DNA of 64,000 bases from Cinnamomum chago (GCA_038049695.1 CP142453.1:22980001-23044000); one strand, 5' to 3'. Shown: positions 27,730 through 40,281, counted from the stretch's first letter. The notes: generated by a model not told the origin, from the letters alone. Made by a program: numbers and translations.

Positions 27730-28290
27730 AGTAGTATTATTGTAAATTGGCTGGGCCCATTCCTAACTTTCAGGACCCTAGACTACCAGAATATTAAGCC
27801 CAGTAATCAATCTTTGATTAGAAAAGCAGAAAAATAGTATCCCATCCCATGTACTGTGGGAGCATTTAACAGCTCATAATATTCAACCCATGATTTTTTT
27901 TTTTGGTAAAAATGAAACCCAACTTCAAATGTTTCCATTTTCTACCAAAACAAAGATTCAAATATTTCCATTCTCTAACCAAAAATACCTTCAAAAGATT
28001 ACCAAATATAAAAAAAAAAACAGCTACTAAAAGCCACAAATCACAATCTTCTCTGTTTTACACACACACACAAACTTGTTATCTACCATTCATCCTCCTT
28101 TCTAAGCCAAAACCCATGCAATTAATCAAACAAAACAAGAATGAAAAGAGAGAGAGAAGAAAGTGGCCTGTTGCATAGAAGAATCCAAATGTTTAATTAC
28201 AAAAAAGGATATCTCAAGTAACAATTACCCATTTACAATCAATTTGTGCATCTGCTCCAGAATCAAACAAAGAGGAAAAGAACCCAAATC

Positions 28291-28734
28291 TCAAGCCGAA
28301 AAATCCCATTGCCTCTCCTTCATCTTCTTCGAAATCTGCCATCTTTTGAAACCCAGAACACCCACCACCACCACCTGCAATGCCACCCCAATACCCAAGA
28401 ACATGACCCCAATCTTCTTCCCCAAATTCATTTTCCTTTTCTTTGTCCCCTCAATCTGATTCTGCTGAACTTGTGTATTTATTTCCTTTTGAGGGGGAGG
28501 AGGAGGATGGTGAGGGTGGCTGGGCGAGTTGTGGAGCTTCTGGGGCGGCTGATGGCTGCCGTGGTGGAGTCCTTTTGGCCCGCGGTGCGGCGGTGGGGTA
28601 CTTTTGTGGGGGTGTTTCTGTAGGAAGGAGACACGATCTGGTTGATCTGACGGCAGAGATTCGACGAGGGAATGAGATTGGCTGAGAAGGAAAACCCATA
28701 GCAGAAAAGTTAGGATTTTTAACAGTCTGTCCAT
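28291..28734 (-). CDS. Small proline/histidine-rich single-pass membrane protein, unknown function
   Basis: An intronless frame of 147 residues. Residues 1-26 (start MDRLLKILTFLLWVFLLSQS) form a signal-peptide-like hydrophobic segment. Residues about 40-85 are rich in Pro and His (HPHHPPPPPQ). Residues about 105-128 (KKIGVMFLGIGVALQVVVVG) form a second hydrophobic stretch, followed by a basic tail FKRWQISKKMK. This predicts a type I membrane protein with a short extracytoplasmic P/H-rich part. Similarly built uncharacterised plant proteins exist, but I assign no function. The start is the first ATG after a GA-rich 5' leader. Overlapping open frames on the other strand have no protein-like features. 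Confidence 0.7.
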   Translation of the reverse strand: MDRLLKILTFLLWVFLLSQSHSLVESLPSDQPDRVSFLQKHPHKSTPPPHRGPKGLHHGSHQPPQKLHNSPSHPHHPPPPPQKEINTQVQQNQIEGTKKRKMNLGKKIGVMFLGIGVALQVVVVGVLGFKRWQISKKMKERQWDFSA

Positions 28735-29061
28735 GAAGAGAAAAGGTGGGTTTATGGAGAATTTGGTTCAGGACTAGAAATTTTAAGAGGATTCTGCATC
28801 TGGGTCTTTTTCCTATTGGGATTCTCTCTCTCTCTCTCTTGCTTGTTTGTTGTTTTTTTTTCAACCTTTCTGTTCTCTTCTTTAAACTTTTTTTTTTCCT
28901 TCTCCTCTCTCAGACCCCAGAACTCAGCAGGAAAAATTAGAAAAGAAGGAGAAGAGAGTTAAGAAAAAGAGTCGAGTCTTAAAGCTGTGTAGATATAGAA
29001 ATAGTCAGAGAGAGAGAGAGAGAGAGAGAGGTATGAAGAAGGAAAATGGCCGGTTTAACGG

Positions 29062-29099
29062 TTGACCAGAAATAGGAGATTGTGGAGAGAATTATATAA
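29062..29099 (-). promoter_or_regulatory. Candidate TATA box and W-box for the small membrane-protein gene
   Basis: A TATATAA at 29093-29099 is readable on the minus strand and would put transcription start near 29060, about 330 bp before the ATG. The leader would include GA/CT microsatellites (29006-29031 and 28822-28838). TTGACC at 29062-29067 matches the WRKY W-box core, although a single 6-mer proves little. Confidence 0.35.
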
Positions 29100-29100
29100 T

Positions 29101-31471
29101 GCTATTCAGCTGTCCTCGACTTGGATCCGTACAAGTGGCCCACAGTTGAAGATGAACGGCTTGTGTGTGTTATAGAGTAGGGGAGACTATTCCGAGGATA
29201 ATGGAAACATGTATGTGGCTGAAAGATGACACCCCCACATCCTCTTTTAACCCTTTCAATTTCACCTGTAGTTGAACGTGCCCTCTGTTAATTTACACAT
29301 TTATCATCCCCATCTTCTACAGAATGATGTTAATATAATACTTTACATTATGTGTTTTATATAAGAGAGTGATATAAAGTATGTGCATGTGGAAGGAACC
29401 TTATAAAGATCTAAACCATTCATGTGATGTTGTTTCAACTTTTTTACACAAATTGTCGTTTTGTTTGATTGTCTTTTTAAATGCTCTCAGCCAAATGGTC
29501 AATAATCTGCTAATCGAGCAAAAACTTGGGCTAGTTAGAAGTTTGAATGAAACGTTTCGATGTGCATAAGGTAGCCCATTATCGTGCAAAAATTTGAATT
29601 TTGAGATCACTTGACCTTATTGATAAAGTTAATTTTATATTATCATTTTTTTCTATATATAATTATATTATTTAGTGCATATCATTGCATGAACTTGACT
29701 AAATTTGGACCCGGACCCGGACCCGGTTATGAATCTCATTTAAAAATAGGTCCATTCTTAGGCTTTGGGATCATCCAAAAGTCCACACGGCTAATGGAGC
29801 AAGTCCTATGAATAAGGAAAGGACAAGTTTTCCTACTGGTTTGGCTAGAATTTCTTGAACCCAATCAATCTCCTAAGCTCAATATATTTAACCATTATAA
29901 TAATTTATTTATAGTCATCTCTCAAATAATTGTGCCCACATCACAACATGGGAAAGGATTGTGGATAGATGACTCCTTATTTTTCCAACCTGGGTCTTTC
30001 TTCAACATGAAAATATCCCATTCATTTTCCCCATCCATTTCTTCTTGTTTTGGTTCTATGTAGACTTTGACTAAGATGTACTATCTCAATTCGAGAAATT
30101 TATTGTTTATATTGAACATTGTTCAAAGTCGTCCTTTTCTCGCTTTATTTGTTGGTTGGAAAAACCATCCAAGTCATTTCTATCTCCATCACTGGACTTC
30201 ACATGTGAAAAGGTCATTCCCTGCCTTTACGTTAAACGATGGTGTATGAATAAAATCTCGAGAGGACCACGTATGGAAAAGTAATGGAGATGAGACATTT
30301 ACTTTGGAAAAACAGTATCACATGTTGTATAGAAAGATTACGACTGAAGTAATATTTACTTTCTTTTTATAATTTTAAGATTTATTTTGAAAAGTAAATG
30401 AGACCGAAAAGAAAAAGATGACAAACCCTCAACCCATGAACCCATCCATGAGAAAATGAAAGAGAAATGTAGAGCTTACTTTCAGCCCATGAAAGACTGC
30501 TCTATAGGTAAATCTGTATTCGCAGCTTTTCCGCCGATATAAATATTGAAAAATCTGTAGTCCACTTGTATTCTCAGATTTTAAATTTGTATTTGTAGCT
30601 TTTCCGTTGATATGAATAGTGAGAAATTTATATTCACAGCTTTTTGTCTATAAGAAGAGTTGAAAACCTAGGGTTGGATAAGAAATGAAGTGAGGACTAT
30701 CGATAAATATGAAGCAGATGAGGAAGAAGACGACGTAAGGAGCAACCCTAGCGTCACCAAAATCTTACTGGGCGTTATCGTTGTTTAGAAAAAAGTATTA
30801 AAAAAATAAAAAAATGACGGGAAGACCGGATTTGTGCTACACAATCTGCGGGGACCCTTCACAAGGAAGGGCCAAATTCCTAAATTTTTTCTGTAAAATC
30901 CTAAAAAGTAAGAAAAGAGGGGTTAAATAAAATATAAAGAAAGAAAGAAAAAAAAATCTTTTTCCTTCCATTGTTTTGGGAGTCTTTGTTGAGTCTAACC
31001 CCTAACTTTCTTTTTCCAAGAAAGAAGCCTACCATCGTATCCCATCACCACAATAAGTACACTTATAAACAATTGTACGGGTGTTTATGGCCGGGCCAGC
31101 CATGGCTCGGGCGGGCCAAGTAGGCTTTATATTTGGGCCAGACTGCTATAAAAAACAAGCCCATTTAATTGCGATGCCAAAACTAACTAAATCAGGTATT
31201 AGAAAGATCGATACCTGACCCGTTCAAATGGGCCCAAAACTCAATGCTTGTAGCTTAGTGAAGTCTGGTCTAAGCAGGCCCAATTGAGTCATTTGATAAA
31301 ATAGGTGGGCTTCGGATTGACATGCTCAAAGCGGACTGCTGTGCTTGGGCCAGGCACTTAAGGCCTATGTCTAGCTTTGTGCGGGGACATGACTCTTGAG
31401 CCTATGTTTCTAAATCCAGGCCACCCGGATATGTTGAGGCCTGACCCTGTGATGATATTTGCTATTGCTTA
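29101..31471. other. Intergenic DNA
   Basis: There is a (GGACCC)3 run at 29707-29724 and a GGGCC-rich segment at 31076-31440 (cgggtgtttatggccgggcc) that resembles the hAT-like MITE at 27383-27729 but lacks a clear partner end. No genes recognised. Confidence 0.45.
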
Positions 31472-32121
31472 GGACACATTTGGTAACAAAAAATTTGTGG
31501 GGAAAAGATTTTCCCTTTCCACTATTGCATGCTATATCCAAGTTTGACAGCGACAAATCATCATTGATTTTTTGCGCCTAAAATATGCGATAGATATGAT
31601 TTTAGGATCCGATCTCCCCCCATCGGATATATAAATCCCGCGTGCAAAAGGGATAGGTATAAAAGCCAAAATCATACCCCCACTTCCTACCGTCTCGACC
31701 TCTCCCATAAATTTACATATTGCCATGGTAGATTGAATATTTTGACTTTTGAGGGATAAACGGATCAAAGTAAAATTGAAAATTCTCAAGATTTATTAAA
31801 ATTTAATATCAAGATTTCGGTTAGAAACGATTTTAAGTTACATAAGTGATAAACAACATATTTTATAACACTTAAAAATTTACAAGTTGAAAAAAATCCA
31901 AAAAGGAGAAAACCTATGAGTATAAACATCCTAAAAAGAGATGTACTGCCGTTAGTATCAAAACATGAATCGATGAAATCCTCAGCGTCTCCACACTTAC
32001 AACCAAACGTGGAATGCAATGAATCATTAGCCATGCAAATCTTTAGCAAGAATTTTACTTTTCCCTTTGAAGAAAGGAATCCTACATAATGCAGATTCCT
32101 CTTGGATTACCAAACATGCCC
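31472..32121. mobile_element. Tourist-like MITE, 650 bp, TTA target duplication
   Basis: The left end GGACACATTTGGTAA and the inverted right end GGGCATGTTTGGTAA match at 12 of 15 positions. TTA flanks both sides (31469-31471 and 32122-32124). No coding capacity. A fragment with related internal sequence (aatgcaatgaatc) lies at 36640-36938. Confidence 0.7.
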
Positions 32122-32124
32122 TTA

Positions 32125-32245
32125 GGGCACGTTTGGCAAAAATCCTCTCAGAGGAATCCATGTCAATTTTCTGTGCTATTGAGGAAAACCCATGTTTGGA
32201 TGCAACATGCTGAGAAGATTTTCAAAATCCAAAATCTATGGTAAA
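32125..32245. mobile_element. Truncated Tourist-like MITE directly abutting the previous one
   Basis: Immediately after the shared TTA the sequence GGGCACGTTTGGCAAAAATC begins, which is another Tourist-type terminus pointing the other way. The partner end is not found, so only one terminus plus about 100 bp remain. Confidence 0.5.
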
Positions 32246-32300
32246 GAGGATATCTACGGTCCGACCACCCCCCGGGACGCCATAAATCATTGCTTTTTAA

Positions 32301-32681
32301 GAAGGGGTATATAAGCCCCATTTTCTGCGCTGAATCAAAAGCCCCAAGGTCTCCCAAGCTCTCTCTCGTCTCCTATCTTTTCTCTTACTGTTGCTACTAG
32401 GGTAGCGACGACGCGATGATGAGAGCTACTACAGAACGGAGGTGATCAGATCTGCTCCGATGCGCCCAGAGGTGGCTGGACTCCGCATTGTTGCAACTGT
32501 AGTCTCACTCATTTTTCTCTCTCAACAAGGAACAGAGACCCAAGGTTATCTCCAGCCCTCCTACAGTACCTGTAGACCTCGACCATCTTCACCGTATGGC
32601 TGTGCCATCTTGCTCCACCATTCCTCTCTCTCTCTCTCTCTCTCTCTCTCCTGTGGAGTCATTCACTACAAATCGGGTTAG
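32301..32681 (+). promoter_or_regulatory. Promoter-like island with TATATAAG and CT-rich leader, no gene assigned
   Basis: TATATAAG at 32308-32315 is followed by a CT-rich leader and a higher-GC stretch. A frame beginning MRPEVAGLRIVATVVSLIFL (from 32460) is signal-peptide-like, and a (CT)n run at 32625-32651 follows. It looks like the start of a plant gene. The only gene-like sequence downstream on this strand is the calreticulin-3 remnant 2.6 kb away, whose usual exon 1 ending is not seen here. It could be an orphan promoter, a decayed first exon, or chance. Confidence 0.3.
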
Positions 32682-35227
32682 GGTTTTTGTTGTTTTTTTC
32701 ATTTTTTCCCCATTTTGCATATTTCTTACCTCTTTTCTTGATTTCTTACCTCTTTTCTTTTGTGGGAATGTGATCTGTTTTTGTTTTGTGATTTCTGTTC
32801 TGTTTCTAGAATTAGGCATTTAAGTGACTTGCTCTAAGGTTTTCTTAGACCAAGGAGGAGTTCTCATTGTCAAATTTATAACGAAAGATGGGTTAGGAAC
32901 AAATAAAAAAATAGTTATTTGTATCACTATGGAGTAAGCATTTTTGTAAGTTGATTGTGGTTGGGAGTTTATTGAACACACGACAATCCTGGAACTTGAA
33001 GATTCTGATGAAGTGAACCCCCCTTGATTCTTCTAAGTTGTTGTTTCTTTCTTTTTTTTCTTTTTTTTAAGATCTTCAACTATACCATCTATCTTCAATA
33101 GTTATTGATTTTAAGAATCAAAAGTGGCCAATTTCTCAAATGGGTTGTTTGCTGGAATTGATGAACGCCTCATTCAATGGGATGGTGGGTTGCACATTCA
33201 GCTGTGAGTGGGCCAGTCCATTTTTGTGGACCGTTTGGGCTATTGGGGGGGACAAATGCATATTATGCATTACCTAATTTGATATGTGCAATTGATAGAC
33301 TTATTCATATTTACATGGTCACAGTCAAAGTCCGTATGTCCTGGTTCCATGGCTTAATTCAATGCATGAGACATCTTGCTTGTTCTCAATTTACTGTTTG
33401 TCCCATTTTTTAATGATCCATTTACTTTAGCTTTTGTTCTCTTTTTTGCTTGTGAAGATGTGAGTATGGTATGATCTTGTGGGCTTTGCTTTTGATATAG
33501 TACACCAAAAGCCATCATGTTAGAAATTGCTGGCCTCAAAGTAGATTGATAATATGAGGTGGGGGGTGAATAGTATGATAGGAAAGATAAATGGGTTAAT
33601 GCTTAGATGATGATGATATCAGTGTGGACATGTCAGGTCTCACTGTCACAAATTTTTTCAATTTCATGTTTAACATGCATAGTAACTGCTCATGGGAATC
33701 GTAACGAGCTATATAATGCAGAGGAAAAAAATAGAACTTATTATTTTCTAACAAAGCATGCTATTTACAGTGGTGTCTTTGGGGCTGAAAAAATTGCTTA
33801 CCAACCACTCTGCTTGTGTTTCTTAATGGTGGATACATGCTCACCTCTACATTTATACCATCATTCTTGTAGATATTCATATTCATGATCCGCTACTTCA
33901 TAAATAGATATATTAATTTTTTTCACTATTCATATTCCACTGCTTCATATACATGTAGATGTGCACTTGCTTTACTCATTTCTTTTTCTTTCACGAGCCA
34001 AATCGACTTGGTTTTGGATGAGTTTTATTTATGGAGTAGTCCAACTATCATTTAAACTCACATGTCTTGCCTATGCAACTTTTGTTTGGTGCAAGTGAAG
34101 AAATACACCTTTTTATCTATCAACTGTAGAAATGTCAGCTGTTAGCAGCTTTGCTTGTTGGCTTGTACATATAAATCTATGTGGAGAAGCCATCAGAAAA
34201 TATGATATGCTATGCCACCTCTCTTTGGTGTTTTGTTGTTTGTGTATAATATCAATATGTTCAATATATATTCTTGAACTCATGTGAGAACTTGGTCTGC
34301 AAAACCTAACTAATACAACGATCCCAACTTAGAAAATTCTTAATCAGATTAAAAAAGACTTGAATATTATGCCCTATACCTAAATAGACTGGGTCAAGAC
34401 AAGCTTCAAGTCGGAAGTAATAGTTAGGGATATGACTTTCATGATAGATGATGAAAGATAAATTTGAAGGTCGCATAGTTTATGGGCACCCATAAAATGT
34501 TGTTTATGGGAAATAGGTAGGGTTCAACTTTATTATGGCAAGAAACTTTTGAGTGTTTTTTTCTAATCAAAAGATGGACGGTATTCCAAATCAACATATA
34601 TATAAAACTTGTTTGTTTGACACTCAATGAAAAATGTAGGATGTCTCAACCAAGTAGCTCTCAAGTCACAAGAGGATCTACTTTGAGAAACATGAAGTGG
34701 ACGGGCACAAATGATGTAGCGCTCCTCCACTTCATGTATGGTGGTGTTTGAGAAATTCTACCGTGACTTAGTTTCATGACTTGCAATGTTGTATGTATTG
34801 TGGTAATATTTGTCAAATTTCCAAGTGGTTTTTCTCTGTGGAATTGAACTAACTTTGAACATCAGCCTCAGTGTTGGGGTAGAGGCTAGGTCTTTGCCTC
34901 TTAAGACTCACATTAGTCAATCTCTTGAGTGAAGGATTAAGTGATGATATTAATTTACCATGTTTCCAAAGGATTGTGTTTTGAGATGTGGCATGCTGGA
35001 GCTACTGTACTAATACAGGTGGATAGCAATTTTTTATTATTCTGATTGTTTAAGCTAAGGGTAAAAAAAATACATGTTTCATCTTTCTGTGTTTTGGTTT
35101 TGGTTTGCAATAATCCAATGTGTATGTTTCCTTTTTCTTTGCAATGTTGTTTTTAAAGTTGCCATTTTAATTGAATGGTTTGTTGGATCTGATTAGGCTC
35201 TTCTTTGTTATCTTTATGTTAATGTGT
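32682..35227. other. AT-rich DNA before the calreticulin remnant
   Basis: No recognisable features. If the island at 32301 was once the start of the calreticulin copy, this would be its first intron. Confidence 0.4.
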
Positions 35228-35605
35228 GAAGATGGGCGGGAGAGTTGTTGGGTTAAATTAGACTGGAAAAGGAGTGAAGGGAAAAGTGGATCATTTAAGC
35301 ACACAGCAGGAAAATGGTCTGTTGATCCAGATGATAAACGTCTGTGCTTTACTTCCTTTTACATTGTTTATTTATTTATTTTTATTACTACTGGATAATT
35401 CTGTTCAGGATTATAATGCAGAATTCAACTTGCTCTTGAAACTATGATTGAACAAATTCTGGATAAAACATGAATCTTAGTGGGGAAGTTTGTGCAGGTA
35501 ATCAAACATATCCTGATGCTAGGCATTTTGCGATAGCTGCAAAGTCACCGGAGTTCAACAACAAGAACAGGACTCTTGTGGTCCAGTATTCTATAAAATT
35601 TGAGC
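35228..35605 (+). pseudogene. CRT3: Calreticulin-3-like pseudogene fragment (two exons)
   Basis: Exon-like block 35228-35340 encodes EDG, then [20 protein letters not shown] and [10 protein letters not shown]. Block 35498-35605, after a good acceptor gtgcag, encodes [15 protein letters not shown] and [15 protein letters not shown]. These match the N-domain of plant calreticulin-3, an ER lectin chaperone, in order and spacing. Damage: the first block lacks an AG acceptor (aatg instead), and its end reads aaacg|tct rather than a normal donor. A conserved Trp after EDG has become Arg, and right after the second block the frame meets TGA. No later lectin or P-domain exons are convincing. Identification rests on remembered family sequence. 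Confidence 0.75.
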
Positions 35606-36639
35606 GTTTTGACCATTACGGATGATGGGTTATCTTTTTTTTTCTCCTGCCTCTGGATAGGATTTTATGCAGTATTTGAAGTTGGACCATTCATCTGAAT
35701 TGGGCTTGTTACATTCCAAATCCTGGTACTCATTATAATTGGACATGTTGATGCCCCACATTCCTGAACAAATCAAAGTGCATCTGAATTCTCCTTTTTA
35801 TTTCCTCTTTCATGAAAGTTAATATCATGATGATTATATCTTTAAGAAGATGCTTCAGTTTATTTAATTACTCTGTTTTGGGTGTGTATGTGGGTGTGTG
35901 TGTGTGTAGCTCATGCAAGTAATGTAGAATAAAGGAATGCCCAGTGCCGACACATTTCCCGCTCATTCATATCAAAGAAGAGCCCATATGCAAGACCTTC
36001 CCATATTACTGTTTGGCTTGGAGATCTCAATTAAAGGATACAAGGCATTGACACTTTGCCTGCCAGGAGTCTCATACAGAGGAACCTTCTTAAGGTAAAA
36101 AAAAAGAGAGCATTTCATTCATGTATCACTCTTTCAATATTGTATATGTTTGGGTATTAACTTGGATCAAGGTAAATTCAGTGTGATTAGAACCTTCAGA
36201 TGCACCGGAAAAGGCACAAGGTTCCTTGAAAGCTACTAAGGAGAGACACCAGAGATGAGAAAGCGTGTCTTCATGTGCTAGTGTTGGGCTGCTAATGAGA
36301 TTGTGTTAATGCAATTTGTAACATAATACATTTATGTAACTACCTGCCTAATGAGATTGGGCCCTCATTATTCTTTAATGAAATGTTTTCTATTTCTTTC
36401 TTCTTTTTCAAGTTGTGCATTTGGGTCCTTATTTTCAATCATGCAAAACTCTGACAAGCTACACGAGAAAAACCATTAAATCAGCCATACAGATCGGCAG
36501 GAAAAAAAGGCTATATGAAGTTGATTTATTGAAGATCATAGATTGTTGCTATATGAAGTTATTATATAATGTTTTATTTTACAGATACCTAAATAGGTAA
36601 AAATAAATAAAAGCACTCCCATTAAGGGGAGATTGTGTC
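35606..36639. other. DNA between the calreticulin remnant and a MITE fragment
   Basis: A short GT-rich repeat (35881-35909). The stretch near 36000-36095 (ccatattactgtttgg onward) could be a badly decayed further calreticulin exon, but the match is too weak to call. Confidence 0.35.
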
Positions 36640-36938
36640 AAAATTCTCATAAATTCTTTTGTGTGTACAAAATGATTTTTTGCTTTTTAGGATGGATTAG
36701 AGGATATGGAAAGGAATATTTTTTGGGTTATATTAAATGGATTTGAGATGGAGAAATTAAAAAAAAAAAAATTTGTGGATTCCTCACTCGCTACCAAACT
36801 TGGATCTGAAAGAATCTTCGATGATTCATCCGTACTTGCCAAACATGAAATGCAATGAATCCTCTCTTATAAATCCTCAAATAAGAAAGTCTAATTCCAC
36901 GGATGTAAAGATTCTTCTCTTGTTACCAAAGGTGACCT
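36640..36938. mobile_element. Tourist-like MITE fragment upstream of ATPQ
   Basis: The right end ttgttaccaaaggtgacc is followed by TTA, and the interior contains aatgcaatgaatcc and gattcctc words shared with the MITE at 31472-32121. The left end is not clear. It finishes about 355 bp before the ATPQ start codon. Confidence 0.45.
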
Positions 36939-37031
36939 TAGGGATTCTCGGCTCCCTAGAGATTGACTGTCAGGATGGATGGCCACCATCAATCCACACC
37001 ACAAACCCCCCAACACCCCCACTCATGCTGT

Positions 37032-37053
37032 TGGGCCCACATTAAGATGGGCC
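37032..37053 (+). promoter_or_regulatory. Pair of site II (TGGGCC) elements in the ATPQ promoter
   Basis: TGGGCC occurs at 37032-37037 and 37048-37053, about 245-260 bp before the ATG. Site II motifs (TGGGCY), bound by TCP factors, are enriched in promoters of nuclear genes for plant respiratory-chain proteins. An inverted CCAAT (attgg) follows near 37105, and no TATA box is obvious. The motif is seen; its role is inferred. GGGCC words are common in this window, which lowers the specificity. Confidence 0.5.
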
Positions 37054-37292
37054 CCACACAATCCCCTTTCAGACTATTTTGTACATTGATGACAGGTTCC
37101 CTGATTGGATAATCTGGACCGTTGATTATAGAGCCTGAAGAGTGTAGAAAGTAGATTCTCTTTTCTTCTTCCCAAAAAACCTAGTACCCCCACCCTCTCT
37201 ATCTCAGAGTTTTCTTCGTCGTTCCTTGTGTTTTTGCAATCGACAGATTGAAGAAATCGAGATCGAGAGATCAGAAGGAAAAAAAAAAAAAG

Positions 37293-40281
37293 ATGAGCGG
37301 AAGCGGGAAGAAGGTGGTGGAAGTGGTGAAGAAGGCGGCGAAAGGGGGGATCGACTGGGATGGGATGGCGAAGCTCCTCGTCACCGACGAGGCTCGCAAG
37401 GAGTTTTCCAATCTCCGACGCGCCTTCGACGAAGTCAACTCTCAGCTCCAGACCAAGTTCAGTCAGGTCCTTCCTTTTATCATTTCCAGAATCTCTCAAT
37501 TTAATTTGATTACTTTTCTAGGTATGGATTTTTCTCTTCTTCCTTTCGGGAATTAGGGTTTCTGATAAAGATCATTCTTTTGATTGTAATCTGTTTGGAT
37601 GGATGTATGATTTGCCGAATTCCATTGCTTTTTTTTTTTTTAGGATTAGGGTTTCTAGGTTTTTGTAGATCTCATGGGAGATTTTAGGGAGTGGATTAGG
37701 GTTTGGCAGAAACAACCTTAGTCAAATCCACTTGGACATTTCGGGTGTGGAATCTGCAAGTTTTACAGATCTGGCCTCAAAATCCTCAAAAAATATAGAA
37801 ACAAGTTTTTTGGTATGGTGCTTTCCACGACATCGCGGTGGAAGATTTCGATACCAAACATCGGGATTTGTACATATCCACATCTTCTGTTTTTCCACGG
37901 AAATCACACTGCACAAACGTACATTACCCATCTTTAATCGTGAAGCGAACGGTCGCCAAAATGGTATCCAGCATAATGTGGTTTTTATTTAATTATGTAA
38001 TGTTTGTGGCGCTGCACTGGAACATGTATTTCTGCTAAAATGTTGGTTGGTTCACTTGTGGTTTAGAGTGAATACAAATGTTACATAATGTAATCAGTCA
38101 TGTGTTTTCAAGCAAGGGTTAGTGCTGTGTCTTAAGAAGCAAATGAAGAAATGAGAAGGTTTTAGTTTGGTAGACATTGTGTTTCTGATACGGTGATTGG
38201 GGGGGTTCTAGTGAGGTTGAGAAAAAGGTCATTTTTACTAGACTGGAGGAGAGAGAAGCTAAGTGTAAGATGCAATCTGGAGTTGCTAGAAAGAAGAAAT
38301 ATATGGGGATTGCAGGTAGAAATGTTGCAAAGCTGAAATGCTTTGGCAGATTCATTAGCCAAGCATGGGGTGGTTTATGCATATGGTCCCCATTTTGTAA
38401 TTTTGGGCTTCCTTTTTTTTTTTTTTTCTTAATTCAATTTTTTTCGTAGTTGATCCTATCTTGGTATATTATAGCATACTGATCCGAGTGTTGTTATCTT
38501 TTTGTACATTTTTATTGAATTTCTGTTACTGCTAAAAGAAAAAAAAGAGATGGGGATTGGAGGCTGATCGTCCTGGAATCCCCCTTTCTTAGACATCAAG
38601 GTGGGATTCAATTTGGTTAGGATAAGTAGTTATACCAAATCTGAATTGCAGCAATGCTGTACCACCCTTGCACATCCCATGTCCTCTTTCAGCCAAGCAC
38701 GAGCCACCATGGCATTTTCTTGGTGTGGTCTTGGCTTTGGTTGACCTTTGGCTACCGTAGGGCCATGGGTCCATAGCCTATGATACTGGATGCTTATATA
38801 GGCCCAACATATCCGTCTCAGACCGATATGATACTTGTATTGGTATCCGATACTGCATAGATACTTTTAGGGTACAAGTTTAACATATCATACTTACCAT
38901 GTTCTTTATTTCATATAGTCATTTTAATTTTCTTACTTCTCAACATAAAAAATGCTAGAAAAGAAAGTTAACAATGATGAATTATTCAATGATTCAAAAG
39001 TGATCTAAAGAAAAAAATTAGGACACCCGTATCCGTATCCGTCCTCTAGACTTTCAAAAGTGAGGAGTCGTATCCCCATCCTTGTATCAGCATGTGTATC
39101 TGTGCATCATAGGCATCATAGGCCATAACTATACATTGCATGTGCAGATAGGACTAAGCCAATTGTATACATCTGATATGGGTGCTATACACTGTCTTTA
39201 GCCTATAAATACTTTTGCACATATCAATCCCTTAAATTTGTTCGATATTGGGTGCCCTACATAGGTAAATTGCATAAAAATTAAGAGCAGCTGCCTGTTG
39301 AGAAACAGAACTGTAATTTTGGGTCTTTGGGTTTACTTGTAATTTGAGAAGTAAGTTTACTAAATTAGGATTAGTTAAAATTCTTGTTGTTTTGGGGCAC
39401 CTGTTCTGAAACAGATGAGTTTAACTGTAACTTTTGGGGTTAACTTGTAATTTGGGAAGCGAGATTCCTAAATTAGGATTAGTTTAAATTTGAGTTGTTT
39501 TAGGGTATAGTTGTGATGTTATTAGAGTTTCCTATTGTTAAAGGAGTAGGTTTTCTACTTTGGTTATGATTAGGTTTCCTAGTTTTTGTAGATTTCTTTG
39601 ATTGTACTTTATAAATAGGCATTGCTCATTCTCGAAACACAGATTAATCAATTCAGTCAAGATGTAGCCCTAAAATTATAATATGGTATCAGAGCAGGTT
39701 CCTTAGGGTTCCTCCTTGTAATTTTTTTCCTTCTCCGGTTTTTTAGGGTGCGTTTGTGCAGGAGTGGTGCCACGGAAACAAGGTGGAAAAGGCGCCCTTG
39801 CACACATGTTTGGTGCAGTAAACAGTACGAGAGGATTCCAACTTTTTCAGTGCTTTTTACATGCTATGAGAGGATCTGTGATTCCGACCTCTGAGGCGGG
39901 AACTGTGTTGCCGCGTAAGAGGAACTGCGGACTTTGCACAAACAGCTCCTTAATATTTTTCTTTATCTCAGTTCCTGTTTGCTTTTGAGCCCAACACTAT
40001 ATTCTCAAATCTGGTCATACACAGAAAAGAGAAGGTCTTTGGTGCCTCTTGCAATTTGTGGGGAGGGAGGGAGACATTAGGGTTGTTTTCATCAAAATAG
40101 AGAGAAATTGGGGAAGAGATGCTAGGGTTACTATTTGCAGTACCCAAAAAAAAAAGAGAGGCAGCAAGAGAGAGAGAGCTAGTGGCGGAGCCATGATTTT
40201 ATTGTGGAGGGCAATTAATGTTTGTAACTGCTTTGTCGTACTTCCTTTTCCATAAAGAATGAATAAAAAAAGAAATTATTC

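Noticed and set aside
28443..28685. Plus-strand frames opposite the small membrane-protein gene
   Set aside because: The Gly/Ala-rich translation is the complement of the Pro/His-rich codons; the minus frame has a signal peptide and a membrane span, the plus frames do not.
35990..36095. Further calreticulin-3 exon
   Set aside because: Only the first few codons (PYY.LFG-like) recall the family; the rest does not align and has stops.
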